A DNA stretch of 64,000 nt from Trichoplax sp. H2 (lineage: Eukaryota; Placozoa; Uniplacotomia; Trichoplacea). The stretch spans positions 248,001 through 312,000 of the forward strand of contig NOWV01000076.1 in NCBI GenBank assembly GCA_003344405.1, written 5' to 3'. Position numbers and translations under genes: made by a program. Below the pieces are notes generated by a model. That model ran no database searches. It saw only the letters and a program-made list of their open reading frames with translations, and was not told the origin of the DNA. This document shows, in pieces, positions 34,683 through 48,400 of this stretch. The stretch's first letter is position 1. The number at the start of each line of letters is the position of its first letter.

Positions 34683-37600
34683 GATGATGTATTGGCTAGC
34701 GATTGGCTACATAAAGTGATCGTACAATCAATTGGAGAAAGGCAATTCGTCTTCAAGGTCTTGCTGACTAAAATCGATGCAGGAACAAGCTTTACCTCTT
34801 TCCTGACTACGGACTGTGTCCTCTTTCTGTTAGCCAAAGTGGGTGTGAGAAATGGGACGGAAGGCCATCCTAATAAACTACTACAAGTACTGCGCTGTCG
34901 ACAAAGCCGTGCCATACTAGCCTACTCGACTGTTCACGGTAGAGCTGGGCACTGCTTTTGGACATTACCAAATCCACATGGGAGACCTTATGTAGTAAAT
35001 GCGTCTCTCAATAACGATCTAAGGTCAAGTGGTCTTTATTTTTTAAAAGGCATTTATTACAAGGTTTTAGGAATAGTAGAGCAATAATGAATTACTACAA
35101 GAATCTGGCCTAAAATCCAAAGTATTCCCAGCTCAAAGCGAAGTAAAGTTTCCTCTCCTCCGTGAGCTCATCTCTGCAGTTCTTATAAACATTTCGTTCA
35201 ATCCATTGATGACAACTTGATTCATCGACAATCAGACAGCAGTCATCAAACAAAATACTTTTCTCGAATAGTACATCATTGCCTTCTACAATCTAAATCA
35301 ATCTACTTAAGATGTCACTACGCTTCTAATAACGTCTAGCCCCTTTCTCCAAAGGGCATCTTAACAACGATAGTGTTTCTACCTACATCAATTTTGCACC
35401 ATAATTAGTCAACTGGCTACTATTGGTTATCAACAATTTGTAATATAGTAGTTTGCAATCATCTAATATTAGCTTCATGATAATACTTCTTCAAAGTAAC
35501 CTAACTACAGTATATCAAATATGGGTGCATCACTACACCTTAATTTCAATTTCATTCCAATAAGTAAACGTATATACTCGCCTACATTGACAGTACTTGT
35601 ATTTTATACTTTACTTCTACTGGTAGATGCAGTCTGTACAGACTTCTACCAGTGCTTGTCCTGACATTTAGAAAGTGCTAAGATACAACCATTAGAACTT
35701 GCAAGTGTTTGCAAGGCTTACTCAAGATTGTGCAGACATCCTGCGGTATAATCCACCATCGAGGGTAGAAAAGCCAGGAGGGTATGGACTAGCTGATGTT
35801 AGTGCATAGTTACGACCAGAGAGAGCAACCTCTACACTCTAATGAAGACTTGCAAGTGTTGAGAAGGTTTACTCAAGATTGTGCAGACATCCTACGGTAT
35901 AATGGTATAATCCACTTGTAATAAAAGTGTCTCACAATAACTATCTTAGGCAAGTGGTATTTTCTAAAAGGCTTTAGGACTTGCAAGTGTTAGGAAGACT
36001 TGCGCAAGATTCTACAAATACACTACGGCAGAGATCTGCAACATCTTGTCTACCTGATATTAGTGCAGTATTAATGACACTGAATAGCTATGCTGCAACC
36101 AGAAGGAGCAACTTCTGCAGTTAGGACTTGCAAGTGATAGGAAGGCTTACTCAAGATTTTACAGACACCCTACGGCGGAGGTCTGCAACATCTTGTCTAC
36201 CTGATATTAGTACAGTATCGATGGCACAGAATAGCTATGTTGCGACCAGAAGGAGCAACCTCTATAATTAGGACTTGCAAATGTTAGGAAGGCTTGCTCA
36301 AGATTGTGTAGGCATCCTACGGTATAAGCGTGTAATCCACCGTCGAAGATAGAAAAACCGGGAGAGGTCTGTGGACTAATAGAGGTTCCTCCTCAATACT
36401 TCACTAATGTCAGGCAGATTAGGACTTCCCAAGTGTTAGAAAGGCTTATTGAAGATTCTACAGACACCCGACTGTAGAATGGTAAATAATCTACCATTGA
36501 GGCTACAAAAGTTGGGAGGGGGTCTGCGGACTAGTGCATCCAGTCTGCACAAACAGACTTGACTGCTTGTACTGATGGTTGTCCTGACATTTAGAAACCT
36601 CTAAAATATTAGTGTAGTATTGAGAACAAAAAATAGCTTTTACGAATCCTAGTTGTTAGCTTGCTCATCTCTAATTATGCCTAAATTATTCTATGTTACA
36701 ACGTAGAATTATGTTACTGAGTAGCAATAGCCATGTTACGACCAGAGGGAGAACCTCTCTACGTGTATGGTTAGGAAGAGTTACCGTAGCTTGTGCAGAC
36801 ACCCTACGGTATTCACGCCGGCGAGGGTATAAAAATTGCAGGTACTAGGTAGCTAATGGACTGTTTTATTAGTCTACTATACTTTTAATTCATTCTTGAT
36901 AGATGCGATAACTATTCTACAATGGCAGTATTGCAGCATGCAAATATTCTACGAAGCCAGTAGATAAGTATGCAAAGTATCACCAATAGAGTAATTTCCT
37001 TTAAATAATAGTTCTAAATTTTATTAATGTCAAGCCTCTTTATCATCATTTCCGCATTATAAAATTTAGATTGGTTGAAACAGTCATAAGTAGTCGTAAG
37101 CTATCGTATACCTATCAATCTTGTTACATTAGTGAATAGCTTAATACAGAATAATTCGAAGGAGTACAGCAGAGATTAATGCCTCCAATAATAAGTGAGC
37201 AAGTGCAAAAGAGAGTACTACAAATTACACTAATTCTAATCTATTTTTCAGCAGTCCTCCCTATATCAATTTACTGTTTTAATACTGTAATTTCTTCCGC
37301 GCTAAACTCTAAGTGTGATACTGTATTTTTTTGTAGACCTCGTCTATTCCATAGAGACACGGACTTTGAGGCTTCTAGAGAAGTGCGGAAGTAGCTACAA
37401 ACTACATTTCCTTGCCTATAAATTCCTTATTCGAGTAATCGCTATGACATCAAATGGATCTCCAATTTCTTTTTACTCACGATATCTTTTACTCTAAAAA
37501 CTATGTCGACAAGAATTAATTATGATGCACATAAACATTTAAAAAAAGTTATTTCATGTAGTCGTTGTCAGTAATATTTCAATACAGGAAGAATAAAACT

Positions 37601-38266
37601 GTATCAATTCTGTTCATTTACACTGACTGTAAAATACGAGTAACAACACTGATGAATGAGTTTAATCAATCAAATTAGCATTTATTATGTCAAATGATTA
37701 ATTATAACGATTCGACATCAAAGCAAAAACAATTAAAAAATAAAGTAAGTATAAAACAATGTATCAAAATATTGCAATACAGCAATTCTTGCTGTATTGC
37801 TCCTGACAGACAAAGTTCAGCCTACTACTATCTTGGAACAAAGTAAGTCATGCGAGTTTAAATACTACCGCAAATCTACCACCGTCAATGCATTAATAAC
37901 AGTCCATTATTAGACTACGTTGGTGATCGTGAACATACAGTAAGACTGCATTGGGACTTGAATTAGAATGCTATGAACGCCTGATAACCACATGACTACG
38001 TGTTAAAAATAAATCTACATCCAGAATATAATAATTTGATATTACAACATTCAAAAAAGGAATGTACGGCCAATAAAACTTCCATGTCGCTAAAAATTAG
38101 TAATTTCTACAGTAGTATCAATTGGCAATGCTGCAAACAACATAAACAAATTATTATCTGCACTGAGTGTTAACAGCGTGTTGCGAAAATATCCTCAACC
38201 TCCATCTTACAAATATGCATGCTATAATTAATAACTTATAATTAAGAAATTTCAAATAATTTTCAA
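34683..38266. other. Intergenic region upstream of PRPSAP, mostly repeats
   Basis: The first 400 bp should contain the PRPSAP promoter and 5' UTR; open frames there on both strands overlap and match nothing. From 35690 to 36850 it is a diverged tandem array (separate entry). 36850-38266 is AT-rich with no supported feature; the ARAP stop codon is at 38267-38269. Confidence 0.5.
35690..36850. repeat. Diverged ~147-bp tandem repeat array, about seven copies
   Basis: Each copy starts with AGGACTTGCAAGTGTTAGGA followed by AGGCTTACTCAAGATT, GTGCAGACATCCTACGG, ATAATCCACC and ends with GACCAGAAGGAGCAACCTCT. Copy starts: about 35694, 35843, 35978, 36123, 36271 and 36421, with a partial one near 36766. 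Spacing is 135-150 bp. Copies differ by substitutions and by internal gain or loss. Confidence 0.8.
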
Positions 38267-41200
38267 TTAAAAAAATAGGTAAAAAGCTTTCCAACTTAAA
38301 CGATGAATGGTACATTTCAGAGCAGCCCTGTGGGCATTTTCTACAACGATAATATGTCTATTTTGGCCACCATAGTGTCCCAATCTTCCATTGTATTGTA
38401 CATAACCTCTATAATGTTCGCTGTTTAACTTTCAATGACAGCTCGCTAAAGAACTAATTGATTATTAACTGTGATTAGACTTTGCGCGACAAGTAAACAT
38501 CTCAGGAGGCAACTAGCTAGTAAAATATACTAAAGTAATCAAAGTTAATTTCTTACCTTTCTCGGCAGCATTTCCTTGCTTGAGAGTGTGTCATCAAATC
38601 TAAATATAAAAAAGCGATTCTTACAATGTACATCCTATTAAGTCTAGCTATTTATAGCCTGTAAAACTTACTTCCTAAAAAGTACTTCATGTTCAGCTAT
38701 GATATCATGCAACGAGCCGAGAGCAATATCCACTTCACCTATTGCCATTTCTTCATTGGAATGCTGCGATATGATATTATCATTAGACCGATAAAGCGAA
38801 AATGTTATTCAAATCTAACTTATCTAGCTATAATGATACGTATTACAATTGCCTAATTTTTACTTCAAGTATCCTACTACCTGCAACCGAAAAAGAGTAG
38901 GCGTAAAAACCAACGCAAGGTTGTCTACCGACATCAGATTTATTCGATAATGTTCTGACACACTAAAACGTAAAATGATAAAAAAATTATTTTTAATATG
39001 CATATTGCCTATTTTGTAAATAGAATTTATTCTTTAAATTATAATAAAAAATTCTACAGGGCTAAAATTTATGATAATACGGAATAATATTATAGTACGT
39101 ATAATACTGGTTTCTGTAAGGGCATGATCAAAGTTAGCTGAGTTCAATATAGCAAAGAGTATGTATTTATATTTCTAGCAGTAATACATGCAACTAACTC
39201 TCCTTCATACCTAACAAGATGTTTTATCAAGTATCGGCAAGTTCGATAATTAACTTCGGGCAAGTCATCTAAAAATCCTTTCAGAGCTTCAATCTTTTCA
39301 GATTTACTATTGATACCTACATGGAAGGAGTGATGAGTAAAAATAGGTAAACACCAAATTATAGCCTACGAAATTTTAACTATTATTTAACTTACTGTAA
39401 GTACAAATGATACTATCTGACCGCCTTTGCGTAAAGATCGATTCCGGTAATGTACGAAAATATTTCTTAAGTGTTGATGCAACATCATGTACCGAATAGA
39501 CTTCTGGATCTATGACTACATTAGCAGCATCTGAAATAGAGCAAACGGTTCAAGTTTTGATCATTATTGTCACAGTAAATACAATAATACAAGTTTATCA
39601 ATACATATGTGTCTATCGAATACATAAAATTTGACGGCAATTCGGTACTACATGGCACTAATTCGTTAAAGCTAACTATACTTTTTACCTGCGTTAAACG
39701 CCTTACGCAGCTGCTCAACCATATTATTTCTACCACTCTTTCTGTAAATGCCTTCTTCTTGAAGGCCTATCAAAGCAATTGATGTACGTCAATTAATGTA
39801 ATCTTTTAGCACAAAGAATTTCTTCAACTTCATTGTATGGCTTATTCACTAAATTCTACTTAGTATTTTGAGCTCACTAACCATATTCGGCAATGAAGCG
39901 TATACAAGTATCGACAACGTATGGAATACCGTCAGCAGTATCTTGGTGTTCAATTGGAACCTCGAAAACCTGGCCGATATCAGCGAAATTTAGAATTTAG
40001 CAGTCGTCAGTGTTATGATAAAAAAAGCAAGATCGATGCGTACTAACATCAAAAAAGGATTGCTCTCCTTACTTTACAATATAGCGTGAATGGCATTACT
40101 GTTAAATTAAAAACGCAATAACCTTAATTTTCCATGTAATCGCTTCAACCCATTCTCTTGCTTCTTCCGCATTACTTGCACGACAGGTGTAACTTCTGTA
40201 TCAATTCAAGGTCAGTAAATCATTAGCTCGAAACATTGAATAAACAACCTCGTGCTTGATATATATTGAACTGTAACATAAAGCTGTTTGAAGCGATATT
40301 TTACAACACTTTGACTATAATTACAAAGCATATGACTATACCGTTGTTGTGTAGATATTACAATCTCGCAATTTCCTAAAATTGAAGAGGATAAAAGTAA
40401 AAAGAGAATTTACAAATTACTTTACGTCAATGCCAAATATAGGAATGTTTTCCGTAAAGTTTTCCATGAAAGAATCTCATACCTTGTACAGATACATCAG
40501 TTATTGAGCTTACGCTGATTCTACCAGCCACCTATTGAATAAGAATGTACTATTTTTATTAGATGACTTCGTTATAAATGTGGACATGTACGCGTATATT
40601 TTACTTACGGATGCATCCTTATGATAAATGAGTTCCTTTGGTGTTAAAACAAAGTAACGTTTGAGGAATCTCTGTAAAACATACCGATCAATGTGTTTCC
40701 ATTACAAAGACAGTGGGTATGCGATGAATTCAATATAGGTAAGTAATCAAAATATCTTTTTCATCAATATTTACATCATAAGTTTGGGGTCCTTTCTTGT
40801 CTAGGTATCCTTGCTTGATGATTTCAGAACTAGGTGGTAACTGTAAACATACCATGAAAATCAATAGTCAATTTCAAAAGTAGAGGAAGGGGCAACTTTT
40901 AATAATTTTGCAATTTTTTTCTGATGCAGAGCAATATTCTCTATGAGCGTCATGAACTGTTAGTAGGTCACAAAAATGGGTCAAAAGTAGCATCAATATT
41001 TGGAATCAAATACAAATTAAACATTAACTATAGAATCTAAATAGGAATAACTTTTATTAATGTCAGAACCAATTTTAGCTTGAGAATACCTTAACCGAGG
41101 ATAACTTTCCAGGATTTAACATTTCACCACCCAAATCTAATATTATTAATTTAATTTAAAACCGTAAGATACTAGTACAGTTAGGCTGTCATGAAATAAT

Positions 41201-44200
41201 AGTATGAATTTGTACCATCATAATGGGCTTGCAATAATTCCTAAAGTAAATAAAATACAGTAATTAAATGCGAGTAGCGATAGACACTGTAGCAAAAAAT
41301 TTCATTCGAGCTGCTTGAGCAATATCGTACCACTTGTAGCGGTTGATCGTGAAGAATAGCCGACTGAATGGCTGTCATAGATTCATGAGTAAAAGATGCA
41401 GGTATATATTTTTAGAATTAAAATACAACTATCGATGATTTAAATTAAATTCACGTAATATAATTTCAGTATTATCTTACGAGAAAAGCCTTCCGTGCTC
41501 ACATATTTCACCTTGATGTAAAAATTAGTGATATGATGTAACAAAATGATTTCATAGTATCAAATTATAAGACTATCAAAATCAGTGTAGAGAAAAGGGA
41601 TCAGCGTCACTAAAATTTTTAAGCTATCGACATTAATTTTTGCACATCATGTTACAATACAACGACATAATAGAAAAGTGAAACACTAGACTACAAAGAC
41701 ATTTAGGCGTCTATAAGTCGACTACACTACATCGGATACTTACATCGGCACCAGAGAGTAATAAATTAAGAGTTTCAAGGATATTATCGGTTTTTACAAC
41801 CTCGCATAAAGCCTTACAAATAAATTAGAATAAAAATTAGTATATCTGCTAGCACCATGCATACTCGATATTTATTTTTTATGAAGATTATCCTTTCCTG
41901 CATGGATATAGATATGATAACTATTTCGTAAAGTTTACCTCTCCCAATCCTTTTGCATCGCCTTTGAATTTAGAAAATTGATAAAATTCTTTCTTTACGT
42001 ATTTACTTTTAATAAATTCCAGCCTTTGAACACTAAAAGTAAACGTCAAAGTTGAAAATTTGATCATGAAATTACAAAATTTTTAAATAGTGAAATTTTT
42101 TGCGTACTCATTCACATTCGGATTAATCTTATCGTATTGTGTAATGGCATATTGGAAAAATTTGTTTGAATTCTTATTGCCTATTTCTTGGAAAAGCTAA
42201 TGGATTGAAGAGTAAAATATTCTTTCAAGATAAAGACTGAAATTATTGGAAGGACTATTTATTAGTTAATAACGGTCACAGCAGCCAGCCAATAATTTAT
42301 TTGTTGATCTTTCATCTGCTTTTATTACCTTGATACGAGCAGGAGTCCATTTGGAATCTAAGGTAATTGATTTAACTTTAGAAAAATCGGTACTGATTTT
42401 ACGATGGAAGCCAGCGCATTTCTCACATATAGTTATGCCTAAGTTAATAACGGCCCATTCGGGATCTCTAGATAGACAGTCCGCACAAATTCTATTACTG
42501 CTGTTATGGTAGATATATTTCTTAACTTCCATTGCAGGGAGTGAGCCACCATCATCAAGATTTTGTAATGCAATCTTGATAGCTCCTTGTATGGTAGAGA
42601 TCCATGCTAGCATGTCTTCTTCGTTCTCTGCTTGCAACTTCAATTCTTTATCGCATAAACTCAAAATAAGTTTATATTTGGCTCTGTCTTGTATTCGAAC
42701 ACTAGACGTCTTACTATCAATTCTTCGCAGCACTTTATTGTCTAAGTAATCTTGCTGATTGTGATAACAGCATATGTATTGATCTTTAATAACCATAAAT
42801 AATTTTTTCCCACCCGATCTTTTGAGATAACCAGCTTTGGTAGGATTTTCCATGTTTCCTCCGGTTAACTCCTCCACTCGTCGCGTTTCCTTTATAATTC
42901 CACTAGTTAACGCCATAACCCACAGCTGTACATCTTCAAACGTTCCAGTCTTAAAATTATATTGTTCAGGAAATGTGTCTAAAACGAATTTAAAGCCACT
43001 TTTGGCGTTGTCGGATTTTATTTCAGCACTTTTCATTTCCGACACTGGAACGATATCTAACAATTTATTCTTTTCTTCGTTGTCATAACACTTCAAGGTC
43101 TTTGAATCATATTTCACCCATATCTTTTCCGATGGAATTCGAGATTTAGAAACAGTTAGGTATCCTTCACGTGCCATACTACTAGCAGCTTTCTAAATTG
43201 GTGAAAAAAAAAAACATCCAAACTAGAGTAAATATTGATGATACAAAGCAATAGGCATCATCACGTATCTTGTAATACTATGATGTTACCACTCTTACAA
43301 TATTCATCACATCCATGGTAGACCAATAAATTGTCAGTTAATTCATAGCAATCAACTTAAAACTAATACCTTAGCATCTTCCGGTTTCGAAATGAAAGGC
43401 TGGAATGAGTGCTGCACCTAGTTGATAATTAATGATAATATTTCCTTAATGAAATACGAAATCAAATGATTAGAAATGAAATACACTACGCGTGGCAATT
43501 GAACATATTGAGAAAGTTTTAAAAAGGACATTGCTGTATTTCATTCCAACGCATGGTACAGTAGTTATGAAGGCGATTTAACAGATAGAGCTACTGTAAG
43601 TTTATAAATTCAGCATTATTCGTATAATTATCGACTGGTCCTGGATTGAAAGACTATACTACAATCTTGCAACACTAAAGTGAAATATTGCTGATGGTGT
43701 TGCAATTTTACCAGAAGTAGAATTGCCAAGATTAGCTGTTATTATGTCAATAAATTACAAAAGCAAATAACTCCATTAATTATAAGGTAGTATAGCACAA
43801 GGACAGTAACTGCTGCCACTTTGAATATTCTTTTCCATTAGTTGGCCAATAAAATAGCCCATACGTATCAATATTCATGAACTGTAGTGATCTATACCGT
43901 AATCCAGTCTTCCGTTTCGTCGTCTTCTTCCACTGCTATAGCTTGAAAGCATGGAAGAAATGGAATAAATGATTAATCATCGATATCAAATGTCATCTAG
44001 GTACTACAGTATTCTAATCATCGTATGGATGGGTATCAATAATGGAAAAGGTACATATAACTGTGTTGCAGTTTAGTATGACATGAGTACTGTCTAAAAT
44101 GGTGAGGTAAAATGGAAATCCTATGCCAACTATTTCTTGGTTGTTTTTCATGTTTAAATAATGTCGATGTACAGTAAGTTCCATGTTTGAATTGATCTTC

Positions 44201-44855
44201 AAGCAAGACTGTCGTATTGAGAAGGTGTTCTATACCATCATCTAGATTATTCAAATATTTATCCTCTCTATTAAATGATGCAGTACTTACGAGGTGGTTC
44301 TATTAGACTGTTAGGAGGAGCCCGAGGAGAGGATTGAACGTAGCTTGCTGGCGATGTAGGTGTCCTTGGCGAGCGGTTTTCAACAGATTTCGGCAATTCT
44401 GGCGGTAGCCGTCCGGGTCGTTGTTTAGCTGGCGTTGGATTTTGTTCAGGTATAGGCCCATGAGCATAAATATGATAGTCAGAATCAGTGCTTGAATCAT
44501 CCAATTGATAGAAACTTTGATGTATTGAGCTATCGCGGATGGATTGATAGGCAGATTCTTCCGAGAGAGAATCGCGATTTCGCGTTGGAGTGGGTGGTTT
44601 GGGTCGGTAAACTTCTGGAAAACTTGATTGTCTATTCATATGGCCCACTTTCTCCTTGGGTGTTGAGCTTGTGACATCGGCGCCATGTTCGGATGATGTC
44701 CGATGTAAGAGATCAGGTCTAGGTGGAGGAACGGGTGGTGGTGGCTTCCTATTCGGTGGACGAACATTACTATATGGGCTGGAAGAATCAGCAACGGCAG
44801 GTTGAGGCTCTGGTGGTCGACGAGCCGGTCTAAGTTTTGGTTTAATATCGGTCAT
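38267..44855 (-). CDS. ARAP: ARAP-type dual ArfGAP/RhoGAP with PH domains and ankyrin-like segment, 24 exons
   Basis: Phosphoinositide-regulated GAP for Arf and Rho GTPases. Exons: 44855-44291, 43935-43898, 43417-43370, 43192-42329, 42196-42108, 42032-41939, 41812-41744, 41511-41481, 41371-41331, 41240-41216, 41136-41090, 40840-40775, 40671-40609, 40531-40483, 40375-40342, 40195-40123, 39969-39882, 39766-39689, 39530-39405, 39316-39211, 38962-38881, 38763-38672, 38599-38557, 38428-38267; 2973 nt, 990 aa. Order: Pro-rich tail with SH3-type PPPPVPPPRP (1-200); PH1 (about 223-322) and PH2 (about 335-425); ArfGAP with zinc ligands CADC ... CEKC and arginine in FHRK; ankyrin-like stretch (LETLNLLLSGAD); a PH split over five exons (RFLKRYFVL ... 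EAREWVEAITW); RhoGAP with arginine finger GIYRKSG, and NLALVFTPTLF. Vertebrate ARAPs (about 1450-1700 aa) also have SAM, further PH and RA domains; I see none here. The last exon has no recognised domain. Confidence 0.88.
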
Positions 44856-44869
44856 GATGTCCTATGAAC

Positions 44870-45410
44870 ACCAATACGATGAGAAAGTTAGAAAGCAGGC
44901 GCCCAACTTCGATAGCATAACTTACTTTGTTACTATTTGATGTAGTATTAGCAGTAATAGCATATCAAAGATAGAAAACATTGCTCAAAAATGATTGCAA
45001 TTATTTGACGTACATTGAAGATGATGTGAAAGCTAGAAAGTAGCGCCCAAAGGGCATAACTTATTTTGTAACTATCTAATGTAGTATGAGCAGTAATAGC
45101 ATGTCAAAAGTTTGAAAGTATTACTCCAAAACGATTGCAATGATTTGATGTACTATTTCACTACAAAATAGGATGTGAAAGTTAAAGAAAGCAGCCAGCA
45201 AGTGTCCAAGTGTATAACTCACTTTGTAACTATTTGATGTTGTAGGAGCAGTAATAGCTTGTCAAAGTTAGATAGCATTGCTCAAAAACTTTTGCAACTA
45301 CGTATTTAGTGTCCTACTAGCATTGATAGGATAAGAAAAGTGAGTAAGTAGTGCATAGTGCCATAGCATAAAATGCACTTTGCAACTCCTTCTCACACTT
45401 CGTTTGTGAG
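44870..45410. repeat. Diverged ~150-bp tandem repeats just upstream of ARAP
   Basis: About four copies start with GATGAGAAAGTTAGAAAGCAG, followed by GCATAACTTACTTTG, TAACTATTTGATGTAGTA, AGCAGTAATAGCATGTCAAA and ATTGCTCAAAA. Copy starts are near 44879, 45020, 45171 and 45329. The array lies in the ARAP promoter region. Confidence 0.7.
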
Positions 45411-48400
45411 CTAAATGCGATCAGAACAGGATGGTAACATTTACTGTCCCAGCAATAAAGTTCATGCAGGATTCGTGGGCAAAAGACTTGGATTTGATTG
45501 ACTAAATGGCGTTAATTGGATTACTGGCCATCCACTAAACGAGCGATCTTAGAAGTCATCAAGTAACTATCACACTGGTAGAATGAATAAGTGAAAAGTT
45601 TGCCTCTTTCGTGGACACCAGTAATATGATAGTCAAGAAGCAACTAGGCTAGAATCAGAAAAGATGAAGGTTAAGCTAAAGATGCATGAATAACGGGATT
45701 TGACAGATGGATTAATAATCAATTTATTTAGACGCAATGAGAATGGTATCGCTTGAACAAACATTTAGTAATGTATTTCCGTCCATTGTTGGCCTATTAT
45801 TGCACTTTGCGATGCGATGATCATTTCTGTCCATTTTAAACTCATTTTCAATATCGTTGTAGCCAATACTTTAGTCAATTCGAAGTTGTCTATCAGCGCC
45901 AATGAATGTTAAAATAATCTACTATACGTATAGGAGCATTGAATGATGAAAATAAATGAACCTGATTGCAGACAACAGGAAAGAGGCAACATATGCTAGT
46001 AGAGTACACTAGATACGCATATTCAAGGACATGAAGTTGCTATTTTATTGCTGTAGGTGATTAGTCACTAAGAACTTGTAAAATGCGATTCTACTGTACG
46101 TCTAGGGCATCCGTTGGCGTATTATGCTAAATATGCTATGGTGAACTGTAAACTATTCTAGCAAGCTCAATTAAATTAGGATATATCCCGTATCTGATTT
46201 GGCGACCATGACATTTTGTAATGGGTTATTTGGAAGAAATGAAGTTATTATCCCAGCGAGATTGATCGAATGTCGCTGCGATTAACATCCACTGACGAGT
46301 ATTGCCGTCAAGGCATTTTGATCAATACGACATGAATGCCATCTCCATGATTTAAAGTCCTAGCCATAGAGGTAAAAGGAGAGCAGATCGAATAATCCCT
46401 TTAGTAAGAGGATTCAAGAATCGATAGAAATAATACGCTCTAACATTTACTAGCGAGTAATTAGTCGTCATGTCAAGCCATTTTGAGCAAGACTACGTGA
46501 CTGCCATCTCCGTGATTGCAAATTTTAGTCATAGAAGTAAAACGAATGCAGATTTTGATACCGTAGATGGATCAAACTCCTTCACTTTGCGTGACTAAAT
46601 GCTTGCTATACTATACTACGAAACACACTTCTATATTAAAAATTGGGAAATTAGTCCCATCCTCAAAAAGCGCGTTCAACGCATCAACATCACTTCACTG
46701 AATATGCGTTATACGGTACTAGGTATCCCTCGATCGAAAAGTTTTTCCTTTACTTTTGATTTGCCTTAGACGAATTAAATGAAGCTCCGAGCAGTAAAAT
46801 GAGTGTTATGTTATACCTAAAAGCATAATCGATAGGTAGAAGAGCATTTGGTTTTCATGCGACATCATGGCCAAAGTAGTATTAAAATCACCCTGATCAA
46901 CAGCAAAAGGGATTGAGAAAATGACTGAAAGTAAGGTACAGAACTATTGTGCTGAAAATGGTAATCAGGAAGACATGATTTCTTGACCGCCTGCCTGCGC
47001 CATTTCCTATCATCATCTGTCATTATAGACTGTATCATGGATAGACAATACCCTACACTACGTTAATTGACGTTGTCTCCCATGTTTTTTTAATTAAGGA
47101 CGCCAGAAAATGGGCGATGATATCATTATGGAGAAACTACTTGTCCTTGTTGGTTGCATGTTGTTTTTGAAGTAGTATAGCAGTGAGTGAATTTTGGCTA
47201 TAAAGGAGTATATAGCTCCATCGACGATCGCTTTCGAGAGAGATATAGCAAATGGATTTGTCTACCACCGAGTGAAAATACGAATAAACCATCACCCCAT
47301 TAAGACCATTTAAATTAATTAACCATGACTATTTCCTCTCCTACGGTCCAAGCCCTAGTCTACGATCGGCCTTTCTCACTCATCGCCACTCCAGATTACA
47401 ACTTGATGCATTCATCGTTTTACCATTAGGCTTTTGTTTAATCTTCATCATAATATGAATTATATATTTATTCAAGATTAATGTACAGTTGATGACGAGG
47501 CTACGCCTAAGAAATCGACTGCTAACAGTGTTGTTTCTATTCCATGATGATGTCGGTGTACGGATAGGCATGAGAATACAAATGGAACAAGCGATCGAGG
47601 ATAATCCCTTGTCATGGCTGAGGTTACCACACAAGGTGATAATCTAAAATAGACAATTATTTCCCTTGCTGATGCATTCAATCCATTTTGTAACTTGAGA
47701 ATACAAATGGAACAAGCGATCGAGGATAATCCCTTGTCATGACTGAGGTTACCACACAAGGTGATGATCTAACATAGACGATTATTTCCCTTGCTGATGG
47801 ATTCAATCTATTTTGTAACTGGACAAGAAGTAGAATTGCCTTTCTTATACTCGTTTCTGGACTGATATCATCGGTATCATGGTTATTCCATTCGTTTTTA
47901 TCTTATAGGCAATTTGGGGGATCAATCGTATAAAATAAAATGGATGAAACTATTCAGTAGTCACTACTTTAGCTGCATGGAGTGTATCTTGTGCCTTGTT
48001 GAAGTTTTTTTCTGATTTTGGACCTTTTCTAACCAACGGAAGAAGTAGGCGTGATGGAGCGATGATGACTATTTTGTATTGATGCTCATGGATAGAATTT
48101 ACTGTTGATTACCATCGCTATCGATTCAAGATCGATTTTAGAAGCGAATTAGAAATCATCAGGTCGTTGGCTAACTCAGTACACTTGCCCTCCACTACAG
48201 CATAGAAATAGTATGAAAAAGGGGGAAAAGTCAAAGTGCTGCCTTACCTCTAAAATTCGGCTGCTATTGCTCTCCAAGACTGGACTAATTCAATGCCAAG
48301 GCAACTTTCGGTAAAACTACAAGAATGACAAAAATGGACGGAATATCCACGGCTTTATCCTCCTTATAGTACGGAAGTGTGACCTAATTTCAATGCTATA

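Noticed and set aside
34601-35087. Overlapping frames on both strands at the PRPSAP 5' end
   Set aside because: The minus frame overlaps the real PRPSAP start in another phase and the plus frame is antisense to it. Neither resembles a known protein; this is likely promoter/5' UTR.
42266-42328. Extension of the ARAP ArfGAP exon to the stop at 42266
   Set aside because: Removing it at the GTAATA donor (42328) and joining to 42196 restores the ArfGAP consensus (LFQEIGNKNSNKFFQ). The extension is intron.
47380-47759. Two similar minus-strand frames beginning MCGNLSHDKG
   Set aside because: They are similar only because of the 125-bp tandem duplication; no family resemblance or splice support.
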